Source of the DNA: Bdellovibrio bacteriovorus HD100
GTDB taxonomy: Bacteria; Bdellovibrionota; Bdellovibrionia; Bdellovibrionales; Bdellovibrionaceae
Assembly: GCF_000196175.1 (NCBI RefSeq)
Contig: NC_005363.1
Span: forward strand, 434,001-498,000
Reading direction: 5' to 3'
DNA length: 64,000 nucleotides
Shown here: piece by piece, positions 33,826 through 43,313 of the stretch
Layout of the letters: the number at the start of each line of letters is the position of its first letter
Numbering within the stretch: position 1 is the first letter of the stretch
Translations under genes and position numbers: made by a program
Notes under the pieces: generated by a model
Databases searched by the model: none
Seen by the model: the letters and a program-made list of their open reading frames with translations, nothing else
Told to the model about the DNA's origin: nothing

Positions 33826-34413
33826 ATGACTAAACGTTTGGCACTGCTGACCGGGACCGTGTGTCTCATTCTGGGATTCCAGAACTGCAGTCAGAACTCG
33901 CTTCAGACATCTGAAATGGCATCATTGAATGATGTTTCTGTGGCTCTTCCACCATCCGGTGGTGGTGAATCTGCCAGCACGCCGGCGAAAGTCACCTATG
34001 TTGAAATTCCCAATGTATCAGACTCTGTCGTTGAAGGGCTTGCTGCCAAAGCCAGCGAGCTGGGTCAGTATCGACTGGTGATTGCGACCGACTCGGGCCG
34101 CATTCAGCTGGTGGATGAAGTGAATACTGTTATTCAGGAACGCTGTCTGCCTGCGGGCAGCTTGTCAGAACTGAAAACGATCCTGAGCGGTTCTTCCGTG
34201 TGCGCGGCCCCGGTGAAAGAAGCAGACATGTGCGCGATGAGATACAAACCGGCCTATGCGTCTTTGTACGCCAATGAAACTCGGGTGAATCTGGGTGAAG
34301 AAAAGGATTCCTGCGGGACAGGTCTGAAGGATCTGTGTGGAGGCCTGGCAGATGTGTTCCAGGCCTATGTTTCCCACGTTCGTAACAACTGGACAGCGAT
34401 GAACTGCGAATAA
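33826..34413 (+). CDS. Small exported FQNC-type lipoprotein
   Basis: This 195-residue protein begins with the signal sequence TKRLALLTGTVCLILGFQNC; as in the 15677 gene, Phe-Gln-Asn precedes the Cys in place of a standard lipobox. The mature part has further Cys (SVCAAPVKEADMCAM, DSCGTGLKDLCGG, NC at the end) and could be disulfide-rich. GGGGGAATTC precedes the ATG. No family is recognised. It is monocistronic with a terminator after the stop and a sigma-28-like promoter upstream. Confidence 0.62.
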   Translation: MTKRLALLTGTVCLILGFQNCSQNSLQTSEMASLNDVSVALPPSGGGESASTPAKVTYVEIPNVSDSVVEGLAAKASELGQYRLVIATDSGRIQLVDEVNTVIQERCLPAGSLSELKTILSGSSVCAAPVKEADMCAMRYKPAYASLYANETRVNLGEEKDSCGTGLKDLCGGLADVFQAYVSHVRNNWTAMNCE

Positions 34414-34420
34414 GCAGATA

Positions 34421-34448
34421 AAAAAAGGGCCCTGAGGCCCTTTTTTTT
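34421..34448. terminator. Terminator between the lipoprotein gene and alaS
   Basis: AAAAAAGGGCC (34421-34431) pairs with GGCCCTTTTTT around CTGA. T on one side and A on the other suit both converging genes. Confidence 0.85.
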
Positions 34449-34452
34449 GGTC

Positions 34453-37176
34453 TTAAAGACCCAGCATGGATTTCACTTTACTGAACGCTTCATTCAGCTG
34501 CGCACGGTTCGGAGCAGCCCCTTGAGCGAAGTCCGGACGACCGCCACCTTTACCGCCCATAACACCCGCAACCTCTTTCAGAAGATCACCGGCTTTGGTT
34601 TCGCCGGAAATTTCTTTCGATACGCTGACGATGATCGGATGACTGCCGTCACCCTGTCCGACAACAACCACGATGCCGGACTGAATTTTGTTTTTCAGAT
34701 GATCGGTGACTTCCGCCAGAACCTGACGGTCATCCAATGGAACATCGGCCAGAACCAGTTTCGCTGAAGCGCCTGCTTTGGTTTTGAAGGTCAGTGCATT
34801 TGCTGCCAGGTCATCCACGTTCACCTGACCGCCCTGAAGCTTCTTCATTTCTTTTTCAAGCTGTTTCACCTGGTCTTTCAGAGACTCCACGCGATTTGCC
34901 AAAGTGGCCGTTTCACCGGTGGTTTCCAGATGCTTGATGTAGTGCGGGCTTTTTTGGAAGCCGGCAGCAGCCAAAGCATCATCCAGATGAGTCACAGCAC
35001 TCATCATGTACTGAAGGGCATTGTCAGCGGTGATGGCCTCGATACGGCGAACACCGGAGCTGACTCCTGCTTCTGAAACGATTTTGAACAGGCGGATCTC
35101 AGACGTGTTCTTCACGTGCGTACCACCGCAAAGCTCGCAAGAGAAATCACCCATGGTCAGAACACGCACGTCACTGGCGTATTTTTCACCGAACAAAGCC
35201 ATCGCACCTTTTTCAAGGGCCGCTTTGTGGGACATCATCTCGGTTTGCACCGGATTGCAGCGGGCGATCTGTTCGTTCACCAGATCTTCGATCTTTTTGA
35301 TTTCTTCAGAAGAAACCGGTTTGTTGTGAGTGAAGTCAAAACGGGTTTTCTGGGAATCAACCAAAGAACCGGCCTGAGTCACATGAGTGCCCAGAACTTT
35401 GCGCAAAGCCGCGTGCAACAAGTGGGTTGCCGAATGGTTCGCAGCAGTGTTGCGTCTTTCAACCGGATCCACCCCTGTGACAACGGCTGTTCCCACTTTG
35501 AAGGAGCCGTGTTCGATTTCTACATGGTGAAGAACGATGTCGTCGATTTTCGTGGTGTTGATCACGCGGGCACGGTTGGTGTCGTGCATGATGTAACCCA
35601 CGTCGCCGGACTGACCGCCGCCTTCGCCATAGAAGGTGGTCGCATTCAGAATCATCAGACCGGTGTCACCGGTTTTCAGTTCCTGAACTTCCGCCTGACC
35701 ATTGGAAAGACCCATGACTTTACCGTCACCGATCGTGCCTTCATAACCCAGGAAGGTCACAGATTTGCCGGACTGAAGATAGTCTTTGGCAAACTTGATC
35801 ATGTGCGCTTCATCAGCGCCCATGGATTTGCCTTTCCAGCTGGCTTTGGATTTTGCGCGGTTGTCTTCCATTTCCTTTTCAAACGCGGCTTCGTTCACTT
35901 CGATGCCTTGCTCGTTGGCGATCACGCGGGTCAAATCCGCAGGGAAGCCATAAGTGTCATACATGCGGAAGACCACTTCGCCGGAAAGTTCCTTGATGCC
36001 TTTGGATTTGGCTTTTTTCAGCTCGTCTTCCAGGATCGCGGTGCCTTTGTCCAACGTGGCGATGAAGCGGTCTTCTTCGTCACGGATGGTGTTCAGGATG
36101 TGATCGCGGCGGGTTTTAAGTTCCGGATAAACAGAGCCCATGCTTTCGATCAAGGCTTCCGCCATGCCCGGCAGGAAGGATTTGTCGGCAGAAAGCTTGC
36201 GACCGTAACGGATCGCACGTCTCATGATACGGCGAAGAACGTAACCACGGCCTTCGTTGGATGGCAAAGCGCCGTCAGCAATCAGGAAGGAGGTGGAGCG
36301 GCAGTGATCGGCCAGAACACGCAAAGCCGAAGTGACTTCAGCTGCGGCCGGATTTTTCGCCAGCACTTCTTTGTCAGAGATGTATTCGATGTTCCCGATC
36401 TTGCACGCCAGCTGAATCATCGGCTGGAACAGGTCGGTGTCGTAGTTGTTAAACACGCCCTGCATGGCTGCAGACATACGCTCCAGACCACCACCAGTAT
36501 CAACTGACGGCTTCGGCAGCGGAGTCAGTGTGCCCGGAGGATTTTCGAAGTACTGCATGAACACCAGATTCCAGATTTCCACGAAACGGTCTTCGCCGGC
36601 TTCGATGCCTTTGAATGGATCAGAAATAGTGCCGGCTTTCGGACCGTGATCATAGAAGATCTCAGTACAAGGGCCGCAAGGACCGGTGTCGCCCATTTTC
36701 CAGAAGTTGTCTTTGTCAAAGCGGAAGATGCGCTCGCGGGGCACGCCTTCCTGGTTGTGCCAGATGTCGGCCGCTTCATCGTCAGAGATGTGCACGGTCA
36801 CATAAAGCTTTTCTTTTGGAATCGCCAGTTCCTTGGTCAGGAACTCCCACGCAAAGTGGATCGCGTCTTTTTTGAAATAGTCACCAAAAGAGAAATTCCC
36901 GACCATTTCAAAGAAAGTGTGGTGACGGGCGGTGAAGCCCACGTTTTCAAGGTCATTGTGCTTACCACCGGCGCGCACGCACTTTTGTGCTGTCACCGCG
37001 CGGGAGTAGTCACGCTTTTCAAGACCCAGGAAGGTGTTTTTGAACTGATTCATGCCGGCGTTGGCGAAAAGCAACGTCGGATCATTTTCAGGAATCAGGG
37101 AAGAGGACGGAACCACTTTGTGTCCGTTCTTTTCGAAGTATTTGATAAAGGCGTTTCTGATCTCAGAGCTTTTCAT
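34453..37176 (-). CDS. alaS: Alanyl-tRNA synthetase
   Basis: AlaS charges tRNA-Ala. The 907-residue product has the class II core (SSSLIPENDPTLLFANAGMNQF, motif 2 and 3 segments, GPCGPCTEIFYDHG), the editing domain (TAANHSATHLLHAALRKVLG with zinc-binding HxxxH and CGGTH near 668) and a C-terminal region. The length is near the usual 870-880. AAGGTT precedes the ATG, and the 5' end overlaps recX by 14 bp. AlaS follows recX in many bacteria; here recA, the usual third member, is 8 kb away on the opposite strand. Confidence 0.96.
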   Translation of the reverse strand: MKSSEIRNAFIKYFEKNGHKVVPSSSLIPENDPTLLFANAGMNQFKNTFLGLEKRDYSRAVTAQKCVRAGGKHNDLENVGFTARHHTFFEMVGNFSFGDYFKKDAIHFAWEFLTKELAIPKEKLYVTVHISDDEAADIWHNQEGVPRERIFRFDKDNFWKMGDTGPCGPCTEIFYDHGPKAGTISDPFKGIEAGEDRFVEIWNLVFMQYFENPPGTLTPLPKPSVDTGGGLERMSAAMQGVFNNYDTDLFQPMIQLACKIGNIEYISDKEVLAKNPAAAEVTSALRVLADHCRSTSFLIADGALPSNEGRGYVLRRIMRRAIRYGRKLSADKSFLPGMAEALIESMGSVYPELKTRRDHILNTIRDEEDRFIATLDKGTAILEDELKKAKSKGIKELSGEVVFRMYDTYGFPADLTRVIANEQGIEVNEAAFEKEMEDNRAKSKASWKGKSMGADEAHMIKFAKDYLQSGKSVTFLGYEGTIGDGKVMGLSNGQAEVQELKTGDTGLMILNATTFYGEGGGQSGDVGYIMHDTNRARVINTTKIDDIVLHHVEIEHGSFKVGTAVVTGVDPVERRNTAANHSATHLLHAALRKVLGTHVTQAGSLVDSQKTRFDFTHNKPVSSEEIKKIEDLVNEQIARCNPVQTEMMSHKAALEKGAMALFGEKYASDVRVLTMGDFSCELCGGTHVKNTSEIRLFKIVSEAGVSSGVRRIEAITADNALQYMMSAVTHLDDALAAAGFQKSPHYIKHLETTGETATLANRVESLKDQVKQLEKEMKKLQGGQVNVDDLAANALTFKTKAGASAKLVLADVPLDDRQVLAEVTDHLKNKIQSGIVVVVGQGDGSHPIIVSVSKEISGETKAGDLLKEVAGVMGGKGGGRPDFAQGAAPNRAQLNEAFSKVKSMLGL

Positions 37177-37627
37177 AAATAACCTTTCTTACGGTCTCAG
37201 AATCGAATCCACGGGAAGCCAACAGCCGGCCCACTCGGGCTTTTTCCTCTCGGGAAAATTTGTGGTCTTCGTCGTACTTATTTTTGACAATCGCCAGCGC
37301 CTTTTCAAGCTCCAAAGCACGATCTGTCTCAACAGCGGGAAGACCTTTTTCCTTCAGGTAGTTGTTGATGTAATAGATGCCCTTGTTGCGGCGATGAAGC
37401 ATGTCAGCCAAACGATGGGCCAGGTCCACGGGGTCGCCCAACCAGCGGTTGTCTTTGGCAAACTCGATGGCTTCATCGATGATATCCCCCACGTCCTCTT
37501 CGTCCGAGAACTTCTCTTTCAATTTGGTGCGAAGTTCTTTTTCGGAATGGTCCCGGCGCGCGATCATGTCCATGACCTTTTTCTTGGCGTACTGACGGGT
37601 TTTGAGGGGATCTTTCTCTCGGGACAT
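37163..37627 (-). CDS. recX: RecX-family regulator of RecA
   Basis: This 154-residue protein has RecX-type three-helix repeats: ARRDHSEKELRTKLKEKF, the following helix with VGDIIDEAIEFAKDNRWL, and SREEKARVGRLLASRGFDSETVRKVI. RecX binds RecA filaments and limits their activity. It overlaps the alaS start by 14 bp in the leftward recX-alaS unit. The start ATG has a weak Shine-Dalgarno sequence. The gap to the metallophosphoesterase gene is 24 bp, with no clear promoter. Confidence 0.85.
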   Translation of the reverse strand: MSREKDPLKTRQYAKKKVMDMIARRDHSEKELRTKLKEKFSDEEDVGDIIDEAIEFAKDNRWLGDPVDLAHRLADMLHRRNKGIYYINNYLKEKGLPAVETDRALELEKALAIVKNKYDEDHKFSREEKARVGRLLASRGFDSETVRKVIYEKL

Positions 37628-37650
37628 AGGGGAAATTAATACCCCGTTTT

Positions 37651-38811
37651 TTAACCCTTGCGAAGGATAATTTCAGTCAGTTCGCAATAAGTTCCCAGGC
37701 GCAGTTGCGGCCCCCAGTATCCGGTTCCCTGATTGACATAGAGCTGCATAGCTCCCACCTGGTAAAGGCCTTTGGCATAGCGTTCAAAGAACACGATCAG
37801 CCAGTTCCATGGGAAGAACTGTCCGCCATGGGTGTGGCCGGAAAGCTGTAGATCCACCCCGAGCTTTTCCACCTGCGGGGCCAGGGACGGCTGATGGGAC
37901 AGAAGTACTTTGAAGGCGCCGGGGCGCAGTTGGCTGGCGACCTTATCCAGCTCGGGTCCTTCTTGGCGGAAGTGCAGGGCGGCGGGATCGGGAATGCCGG
38001 CCACCTGTAGTTCAGCCTTACCAAATGTCAGCGTGGCGGCCTGGTTGATCAGAACATGGAAACCCACAGACCGGAATGCCTGAAGTCCCTTCGGGGCGTC
38101 CCAATAGTACTCGTGGTTCCCGGGAACATAAAAGATCCCATGGGTGGCCCGCATCTGTTTCAGGATTTCAAACTCCTGCTGATGCTTTTCAACGAAGCTG
38201 TCCAGAATATCACCGGTAAAGACAACCAGGTCCGGCTTCATCGCATTGACCTGATCGACCAGCTTTTGCACCAGACGCAGGGGCAGGCTGGGGCTGATGT
38301 GCAAATCCGTGATGTGAACAATGCGCAAGCCCTCGAGTTCGGAAGGCAGATTGGCAAAGGAAACCGGCATGATTTTGGCCCGGGCCCCGCGGCGGACAAC
38401 AGCATTTCCAAGAGCGATCATTGCCACCGGCAGCCCCATCAGGGTGGCCGTGGCTTGAGAGCTGTACAGCACTTCCAATGAAATCCAGGTGCCGGTCACG
38501 TTGTCAGCAAAAGCCAGCAGATCCCGCAGAATCACCAGCGTGATCAGAAAATTAATATAGGCCATGACAGTCAAAGAGCCGTTCAAAAGACGATCCCGCC
38601 ATGGATTCACGTCCAGCTTTTTTTCCTTCCAGAAGAACAGAAACGTCCCGATCACCAAAGCAAAAAGGAATGCGAGAAAGCTCACAATCAAAGTTGTTCC
38701 CTGCCACGAAAAATCCGTGAAGCGGGTCAGTTGGTGAGAGACATAGACGAAGATCGTAAGAATCAGAGTGCTGGCAACTGTACGAAAAATTCCCATGGGT
38801 TTTTTTATCAT
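37651..38811 (-). CDS. Membrane-anchored metallophosphoesterase (YkuE-like)
   Basis: This 386-residue protein has three to four membrane helices in the first 135 residues and then a calcineurin-like metallophosphoesterase domain. Metal-site motifs are VHITDLHIS, VFTGDILDS, VPGNHEYYWDA, LSHQPSLA and LSGHTHGGQFF. Relatives act on phospholipid-linked or cell-wall substrates. Two ATG starts (38811 and 38796) are possible. It lies 24 bp upstream of recX and probably leads that unit. The catalytic set looks complete. Confidence 0.85.
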   Translation of the reverse strand: MIKKPMGIFRTVASTLILTIFVYVSHQLTRFTDFSWQGTTLIVSFLAFLFALVIGTFLFFWKEKKLDVNPWRDRLLNGSLTVMAYINFLITLVILRDLLAFADNVTGTWISLEVLYSSQATATLMGLPVAMIALGNAVVRRGARAKIMPVSFANLPSELEGLRIVHITDLHISPSLPLRLVQKLVDQVNAMKPDLVVFTGDILDSFVEKHQQEFEILKQMRATHGIFYVPGNHEYYWDAPKGLQAFRSVGFHVLINQAATLTFGKAELQVAGIPDPAALHFRQEGPELDKVASQLRPGAFKVLLSHQPSLAPQVEKLGVDLQLSGHTHGGQFFPWNWLIVFFERYAKGLYQVGAMQLYVNQGTGYWGPQLRLGTYCELTEIILRKG

Positions 38812-38902
38812 GATTGGCTTGTGCTTGCACAGTCCAATGTAGAAACACAGATCGGCGAGTCGATGAACAAATGCTAATCTTGGAAAGTCGCGGGAGGTTT
38901 GT

Positions 38903-40591
38903 ATGAGTTTTCGTAATGAATTTGAGCAGGCGAGGGATTTTCTGATTCTGCACCGTTCAGACTATAAACATGCTTACAGCCAATTCCGCTGGCCCCGTTT
39001 TGATGATTTCAACTGGGCTCTGGATTATTTCGACCCCATGGCCGAAGGCAATACCAAGATCGGTCTGTGGCTGGTGGATGAGCTGGGACATGAAAAGAAG
39101 TTCAGCTTCAGCGAAATCTCCAAACGTTCCAATCAGGCGGCGAACTTTATGCGCGCCCGGGGATTGCAAAAAGGCGACTCTGTCTTTCTGCTGATCGAAG
39201 ATGACGTGGCCCTTTGGGAAATCATGCTGGCGGCCATGAAGCTCGGTGCGGTGATCGTTCCGAACAATCCTTTGTTGTCCCAGCAGGAGCTGAAAGACCG
39301 CTTGAACCGCGAGCAGATCAAGATGATCGCCACAACCAAAGCACACACAGAAAAATTTGATGTGACCTCTTCGGGGGTTATCCCTGTGGTGGTGGATGCC
39401 GAAGTCGAGGGCTGGATTTTTTATCCGGAAGCGTACAAGGAAAGTGCAGAGTTCGAAGCCACTGAGCGGACCAAGGCCACGGATCCCCTGTTCCGGTACT
39501 TTACTTCTTCCAGCGGGGTGAAACCAAAACTTGTCGAGCACAGTCATGCCGGATTTACGGTCGGGCATCTTTCCACCATGTACTGGATGGGACTGCATCC
39601 CGGGGACGTGCATCTGGGAATCAACTCTGCCGGCTGGGCCATGCATGACTGGAACTCTTTTGTCGCACCTTGGAATGCCGAGGCGACGGTTTTTGTTTTC
39701 AAGGAAAAGCGTTTCAACGCCAGTTTGATTTTGGATGTTCTGGATGAATATCCCATCACCACCTTCTGTGCGCCGCCGACGGTGTGGCGTTTGTTGTGCC
39801 AGGAAGATCTTAGATCCTATGACGTCCATCTGCGCGAAGCCTTAAGCACCGGAGAGCCACTGACGGCAGATCTGATTTCGAAAGTTCATCATGCCTGGGG
39901 CCTTTTCATCCGCGATGGATATGGCCAGACCGAGTCTGCAACTCTGATCGGGGTGCCGCCAGAAGAAAAAGACAGTTTCGGGACATCCGGAAAAGCCATG
40001 CCAGGCTTCAAAATCGCGCTGCTGGATGCTCAGGGTGAAGAGACCGACAGCGGGGAAATCTGTGTGGATATCTCGGAGAGCCCCTGGGGGCTGATGTCGG
40101 GACTGGATACTTCGAACAAATACTTTCATACCGGAGACACGGCATATCTGGACAGTATGGGGAACTTTACCTATTGCGACCGCATCGATGGACTGTTCAA
40201 GTCCTCGGACTATCGCATCAGTCCTTTTGAGATTGAATTTGTGTTGAAAGAGTTTCCATCCATTCGTGAGGCGGTGGTGATTCCGAGTCCTGATCCCATT
40301 CGTGAAAATGTGCCGAAAGCCCTGGTCATGCTGAGCAAAGGTGTTGAGCCCAGCAAGGAGCTGGCTTTGGATATTATGAATTTTGCACGCATGCGCCTGT
40401 CTCCTTTCAAGCGTATTCGCCGCGTGGAGTTTATGGAAATTCCCAAAAATACGTCTGGAGAAGTGCTCCGCTCGGATTTGGTCAATCTGGAGCGCGAGAA
40501 AAGAAAGCGCGGAGAAAAAGCCCCTTATGAATTCTGGGAAGAAGACGCCAAGATCGTCATCCCTGACACATGGGCGCAAGAACTGCCTTGA
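38903..40591 (+). CDS. Acyl-CoA-synthetase-like AMP-binding protein, catalytic Lys replaced
   Basis: This 562-residue ANL-superfamily adenylation protein has a P-loop-like YFTSSSGVKPKLVEHSH, the motif DGYGQTESATL, and YFHTGDTAYLD with the hinge Asp. The last motif, KNTSGEVLRSDL, has Glu520 where acyl-CoA synthetases and ligases carry the catalytic Lys (usually SGK). The order fits medium-chain acyl-CoA synthetases. The enzyme may be a half-active, altered or regulatory form. GGAGG precedes the ATG, and the gene diverges from the metallophosphoesterase with 91 bp between. Confidence 0.82.
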   Translation: MSFRNEFEQARDFLILHRSDYKHAYSQFRWPRFDDFNWALDYFDPMAEGNTKIGLWLVDELGHEKKFSFSEISKRSNQAANFMRARGLQKGDSVFLLIEDDVALWEIMLAAMKLGAVIVPNNPLLSQQELKDRLNREQIKMIATTKAHTEKFDVTSSGVIPVVVDAEVEGWIFYPEAYKESAEFEATERTKATDPLFRYFTSSSGVKPKLVEHSHAGFTVGHLSTMYWMGLHPGDVHLGINSAGWAMHDWNSFVAPWNAEATVFVFKEKRFNASLILDVLDEYPITTFCAPPTVWRLLCQEDLRSYDVHLREALSTGEPLTADLISKVHHAWGLFIRDGYGQTESATLIGVPPEEKDSFGTSGKAMPGFKIALLDAQGEETDSGEICVDISESPWGLMSGLDTSNKYFHTGDTAYLDSMGNFTYCDRIDGLFKSSDYRISPFEIEFVLKEFPSIREAVVIPSPDPIRENVPKALVMLSKGVEPSKELALDIMNFARMRLSPFKRIRRVEFMEIPKNTSGEVLRSDLVNLEREKRKRGEKAPYEFWEEDAKIVIPDTWAQELP

Positions 40592-40667
40592 GTTTAGTCT
40601 TGTTACAAGACTGAAAGAGTGGGGTCTTCTTGTTCGTTCTTTGTTCATTCGCTGTTATGATTACAGT

Positions 40668-41462
40668 GTGAAAACACGGTTATTAATTCTTTCATTGATC
40701 CTTCTATGTTTTTCTACAGTGGCGTCTGCGAAAGACTGTGGTCGCCGCTATCGCATTATTGTGAACAACTATGCCCCTTTGTTTGACGTGAACAATGAAG
40801 GTCATGTTCACGGTCTGACGTTTGATATTATGAACGAACTTTCGCAGCGGTTGGGTTGTGTGGTTTCACAGGCCCCCATGGATGCCCCGCGAATGCAGGA
40901 TGATTTTAATAACTGGCGTGCGGATATTGTGGGTCTGGTCATCCCTTCAGAAAAGTACCTTGCCACTGGAGAGTATGTTCCGGTGTACAAGACGGTCCGG
41001 AAGCTGTTGGTGAACAAGGCGCACTATGATCGCTCACGCACGATAGCAGACTATATTAAAGACAGCCGTATCAAGTTCGGCGATCAAATCGGCACTCGTT
41101 TCTTTTTGACGACCGACGAGAAAAAATTGTTATTCGAAGCCGGGCGCATCGTTCAATATCCAAGTCCGGCGACGGGCTTTCGTCAGCTGACTTCGGGGCG
41201 GGTGCAGGCGATGTTCACATCACAATCAATTTACAACTATTACCAAAAGACGATTCCCGATTTGAATCAGAGTGTGGTGGCCATTCCCGATCCCAACTAT
41301 GAGATGGAAGGCGGGATCTATCTTTCTGTGCGCAGAATTTCGAAGACCGAAGCAATGCAGATTAAAAAAGCCATCAGCGACATGAGAAAAGACGGAACGC
41401 TTCGCCGGATCGTTGCAAAATATGCCTCTGCGGAGGATTTGACTTTCTATAAAGACCTTTAG
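40668..41462 (+). CDS. Periplasmic SBP_bac_3-type solute-binding-like protein
   Basis: This 264-residue protein with a probable GTG start (40668) has the signal peptide TRLLILSLILLCFSTVASA. The mature part has CGRRYRIIVNNYAPLFDV followed by GHVHGLTFDIMNELSQRLG, the type 3 periplasmic binding fold seen also at 23275. A glycine-rich stretch near the end has MEGGIYLSV. No transporter permease or kinase is adjacent. The start is uncertain because no strong Shine-Dalgarno sequence precedes it, and the frame runs open far upstream inside the preceding gene. Confidence 0.72.
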   Translation: MKTRLLILSLILLCFSTVASAKDCGRRYRIIVNNYAPLFDVNNEGHVHGLTFDIMNELSQRLGCVVSQAPMDAPRMQDDFNNWRADIVGLVIPSEKYLATGEYVPVYKTVRKLLVNKAHYDRSRTIADYIKDSRIKFGDQIGTRFFLTTDEKKLLFEAGRIVQYPSPATGFRQLTSGRVQAMFTSQSIYNYYQKTIPDLNQSVVAIPDPNYEMEGGIYLSVRRISKTEAMQIKKAISDMRKDGTLRRIVAKYASAEDLTFYKDL

Positions 41463-41510
41463 GTTGCCCGCCAGGTGGTTCTCGTATTAACTGATGTTAA
41501 CTGGAGAACC

Positions 41511-42308
41511 ATGATGAACTCTTCCGTATATTCCTCTTTGGACTTAAATGGCAAAACCGCCGTCGTGTGCGGGGCTTCCGGTGGCATTGGCGAAGCGGCA
41601 GCCAGTCTGATGGCCCGGCGTGGGGCCCGCATCATTGCCGTGGCCCGCTCGGAAGAAAAACTGAAAAAACTTATGTCATCATTGCCGGGCTCTGATCACC
41701 GCTATCTGCTGGCGGATCTGGGTGATACTGAATCTTTGAAAGCCAACGTCCTTGCGCCACTGGCTTCCGAAACTGTGCACATTCTTCTGAACAACACGGG
41801 CGGACCCAAAGGGGGGCCGCTGCACAAGGCTTCGATCGAAGAATTTGATCAACCCCTGCGGGCGCATCTGAAGGCGGCTCATCTGCTGGTGCAGGCGGTT
41901 TTGCCTTCGATGCAAAAGAATCACTATGGGCGGATCATCAACGTGATTTCGACGTCTGTAAAAACGCCGATTCCGAATCTGGGTGTTTCCAATACGGTGC
42001 GTGGGGCGATGGCGAACTGGTCAAAAACCCTGGCCGGGGAGCTGGCGGGTTATGGGATTACCGTGAACAACGTGCTGCCGGGATACATCCGCACCGACCG
42101 CTTCAAAAGTCTGGTGGAAACTTCAGCGCAAAATACAAATTCCAGTGTGGATGAAGTGGAAGAAGCCTGGAAGAAAACAATTCCCGCGGGCCGGGTTGGA
42201 GAACCTGAGGAGATGGCCGAGGCGATTGCTTTTTTGGCCAGTCCCGCCGCCGCTTACATCACCGGAATCAATCTTCCTGTGGATGGCGGCAGAACTCCGT
42301 CACTTTAA
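41511..42308 (+). CDS. SDR-family oxidoreductase
   Basis: This 265-residue short-chain dehydrogenase/reductase has a NAD(P)-binding loop (VVCGASGGIGEAAASLM), NNTGG with the usual NNAG variant, and a C-terminal GINLPVDGGRTPSL. The catalytic Ser-Tyr-Lys set is shifted: IINVISTSVKTPIPNLGVSNTVRGAM lacks the usual YxxxK (the equivalent place reads NLGVSNT), so activity is doubtful. It resembles 3-oxoacyl-ACP reductase-type or SDR-6-like proteins. GGAG lies 4-8 nt before the ATG pair; ATG 41511 was chosen. Confidence 0.8.
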   Translation: MMNSSVYSSLDLNGKTAVVCGASGGIGEAAASLMARRGARIIAVARSEEKLKKLMSSLPGSDHRYLLADLGDTESLKANVLAPLASETVHILLNNTGGPKGGPLHKASIEEFDQPLRAHLKAAHLLVQAVLPSMQKNHYGRIINVISTSVKTPIPNLGVSNTVRGAMANWSKTLAGELAGYGITVNNVLPGYIRTDRFKSLVETSAQNTNSSVDEVEEAWKKTIPAGRVGEPEEMAEAIAFLASPAAAYITGINLPVDGGRTPSL

Positions 42309-42317
42309 GGGTGGGGG

Positions 42318-43313
42318 TTAAAGCCCCACTCCCATGATCGCTTTCATTTCTTTCAAGGTCTGGCGGGTTTTTTCCTGAGCTTTCAGGGAGCCCTCTTTGC
42401 AGATTTTCAAAACCGCTTGTGGGTCCTGAGCATACTGCGCACGACGTTCGCGCATGGGCGCGATGATCGTATTCAGAACTTCGGTCAGGCGCACTTTCAA
42501 AGTGCCATCACCCAAACCGCCGCGCTGATAGTGTTCTTTCAGGGCCGCGACTTCTTCTTTTCTTGGATCGAAAACATCCAGGAAGCTGAAGACCACGTTG
42601 CCTTCGACTTTGCCCGGATCTTCAATGCGGATGTGACCTGGATCGGTGTACATCTTCTGCACTTTCTTTTTGATGGTGTCAGCATCGTCGGAAAGATAGA
42701 TGGCGTTCCCCAGGGATTTGCTCATCTTCGCTTTGCCGTCGATACCTGGCAGGCGACCCGCCACACCCGGCATGCCTTTGACGGGCTTGAAGAAGTCCGT
42801 TTTGTAGATGTGGTTGAAACGCTGGGCGATTTCGTTGGTCTGCTCGATCATCGGGTTTTGGTCTTCACCGGCAGGAACCAGGTTCGCCTTGAAGCCCAGG
42901 ATGTCCGCCGCCTGGCTGACCGGATAAGTCAGGAAACCTGCAGGCAGGGACTTTTCCAGATTCTTCTGCTGGATTTCGGTTTTCACGGTTGGATTTCTTT
43001 CCAGGCGTGCCACGGTCACCAGATTCATGAAGTAAGTGGTCATTTCAAACAGTTCCGGCAGTTCGGACTGAACGAAGATGGTGCTTTTCGCAGGATCAAT
43101 ACCCGCTGCCAGATAATCCAACGTCACTTGTAAGATGTTGTCGCGAACTTTTGTGGTGTCATCATAGTTGTCGGTCAAAGCCTGAACGTCCGCGATGATG
43201 ATGTACTGATCGTGGGAATCCTGAAGATCCACACGGTTTTTAAGAGATCCAACGTAATGACCAAGATGGAGGGGACCTGTTGGACGGTCGCCCGTAAGAA
43301 TGATTGGTTTCAT
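42318..43313 (-). CDS. trpS: Tryptophanyl-tRNA synthetase
   Basis: TrpS charges tRNA-Trp. The 331-residue class I enzyme has TGDRPTGPLHLGHYVGSL near the N-terminus (HIGH motif as HLGH) and KMSKSLGNAIYL (KMSKS motif). The length matches bacterial TrpS. The start ATG is at 43311-43313 (minus). It ends 9 bp from the SDR gene's stop, with which it converges. Confidence 0.95.
   Translation of the reverse strand: MKPIILTGDRPTGPLHLGHYVGSLKNRVDLQDSHDQYIIIADVQALTDNYDDTTKVRDNILQVTLDYLAAGIDPAKSTIFVQSELPELFEMTTYFMNLVTVARLERNPTVKTEIQQKNLEKSLPAGFLTYPVSQAADILGFKANLVPAGEDQNPMIEQTNEIAQRFNHIYKTDFFKPVKGMPGVAGRLPGIDGKAKMSKSLGNAIYLSDDADTIKKKVQKMYTDPGHIRIEDPGKVEGNVVFSFLDVFDPRKEEVAALKEHYQRGGLGDGTLKVRLTEVLNTIIAPMRERRAQYAQDPQAVLKICKEGSLKAQEKTRQTLKEMKAIMGVGL

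Noticed and set aside
35116-36507. A long open frame opposite alaS
   Set aside because: It is fully antisense to the clearly real alaS gene, has no Shine-Dalgarno sequence and gives a composition typical of a shadow frame.
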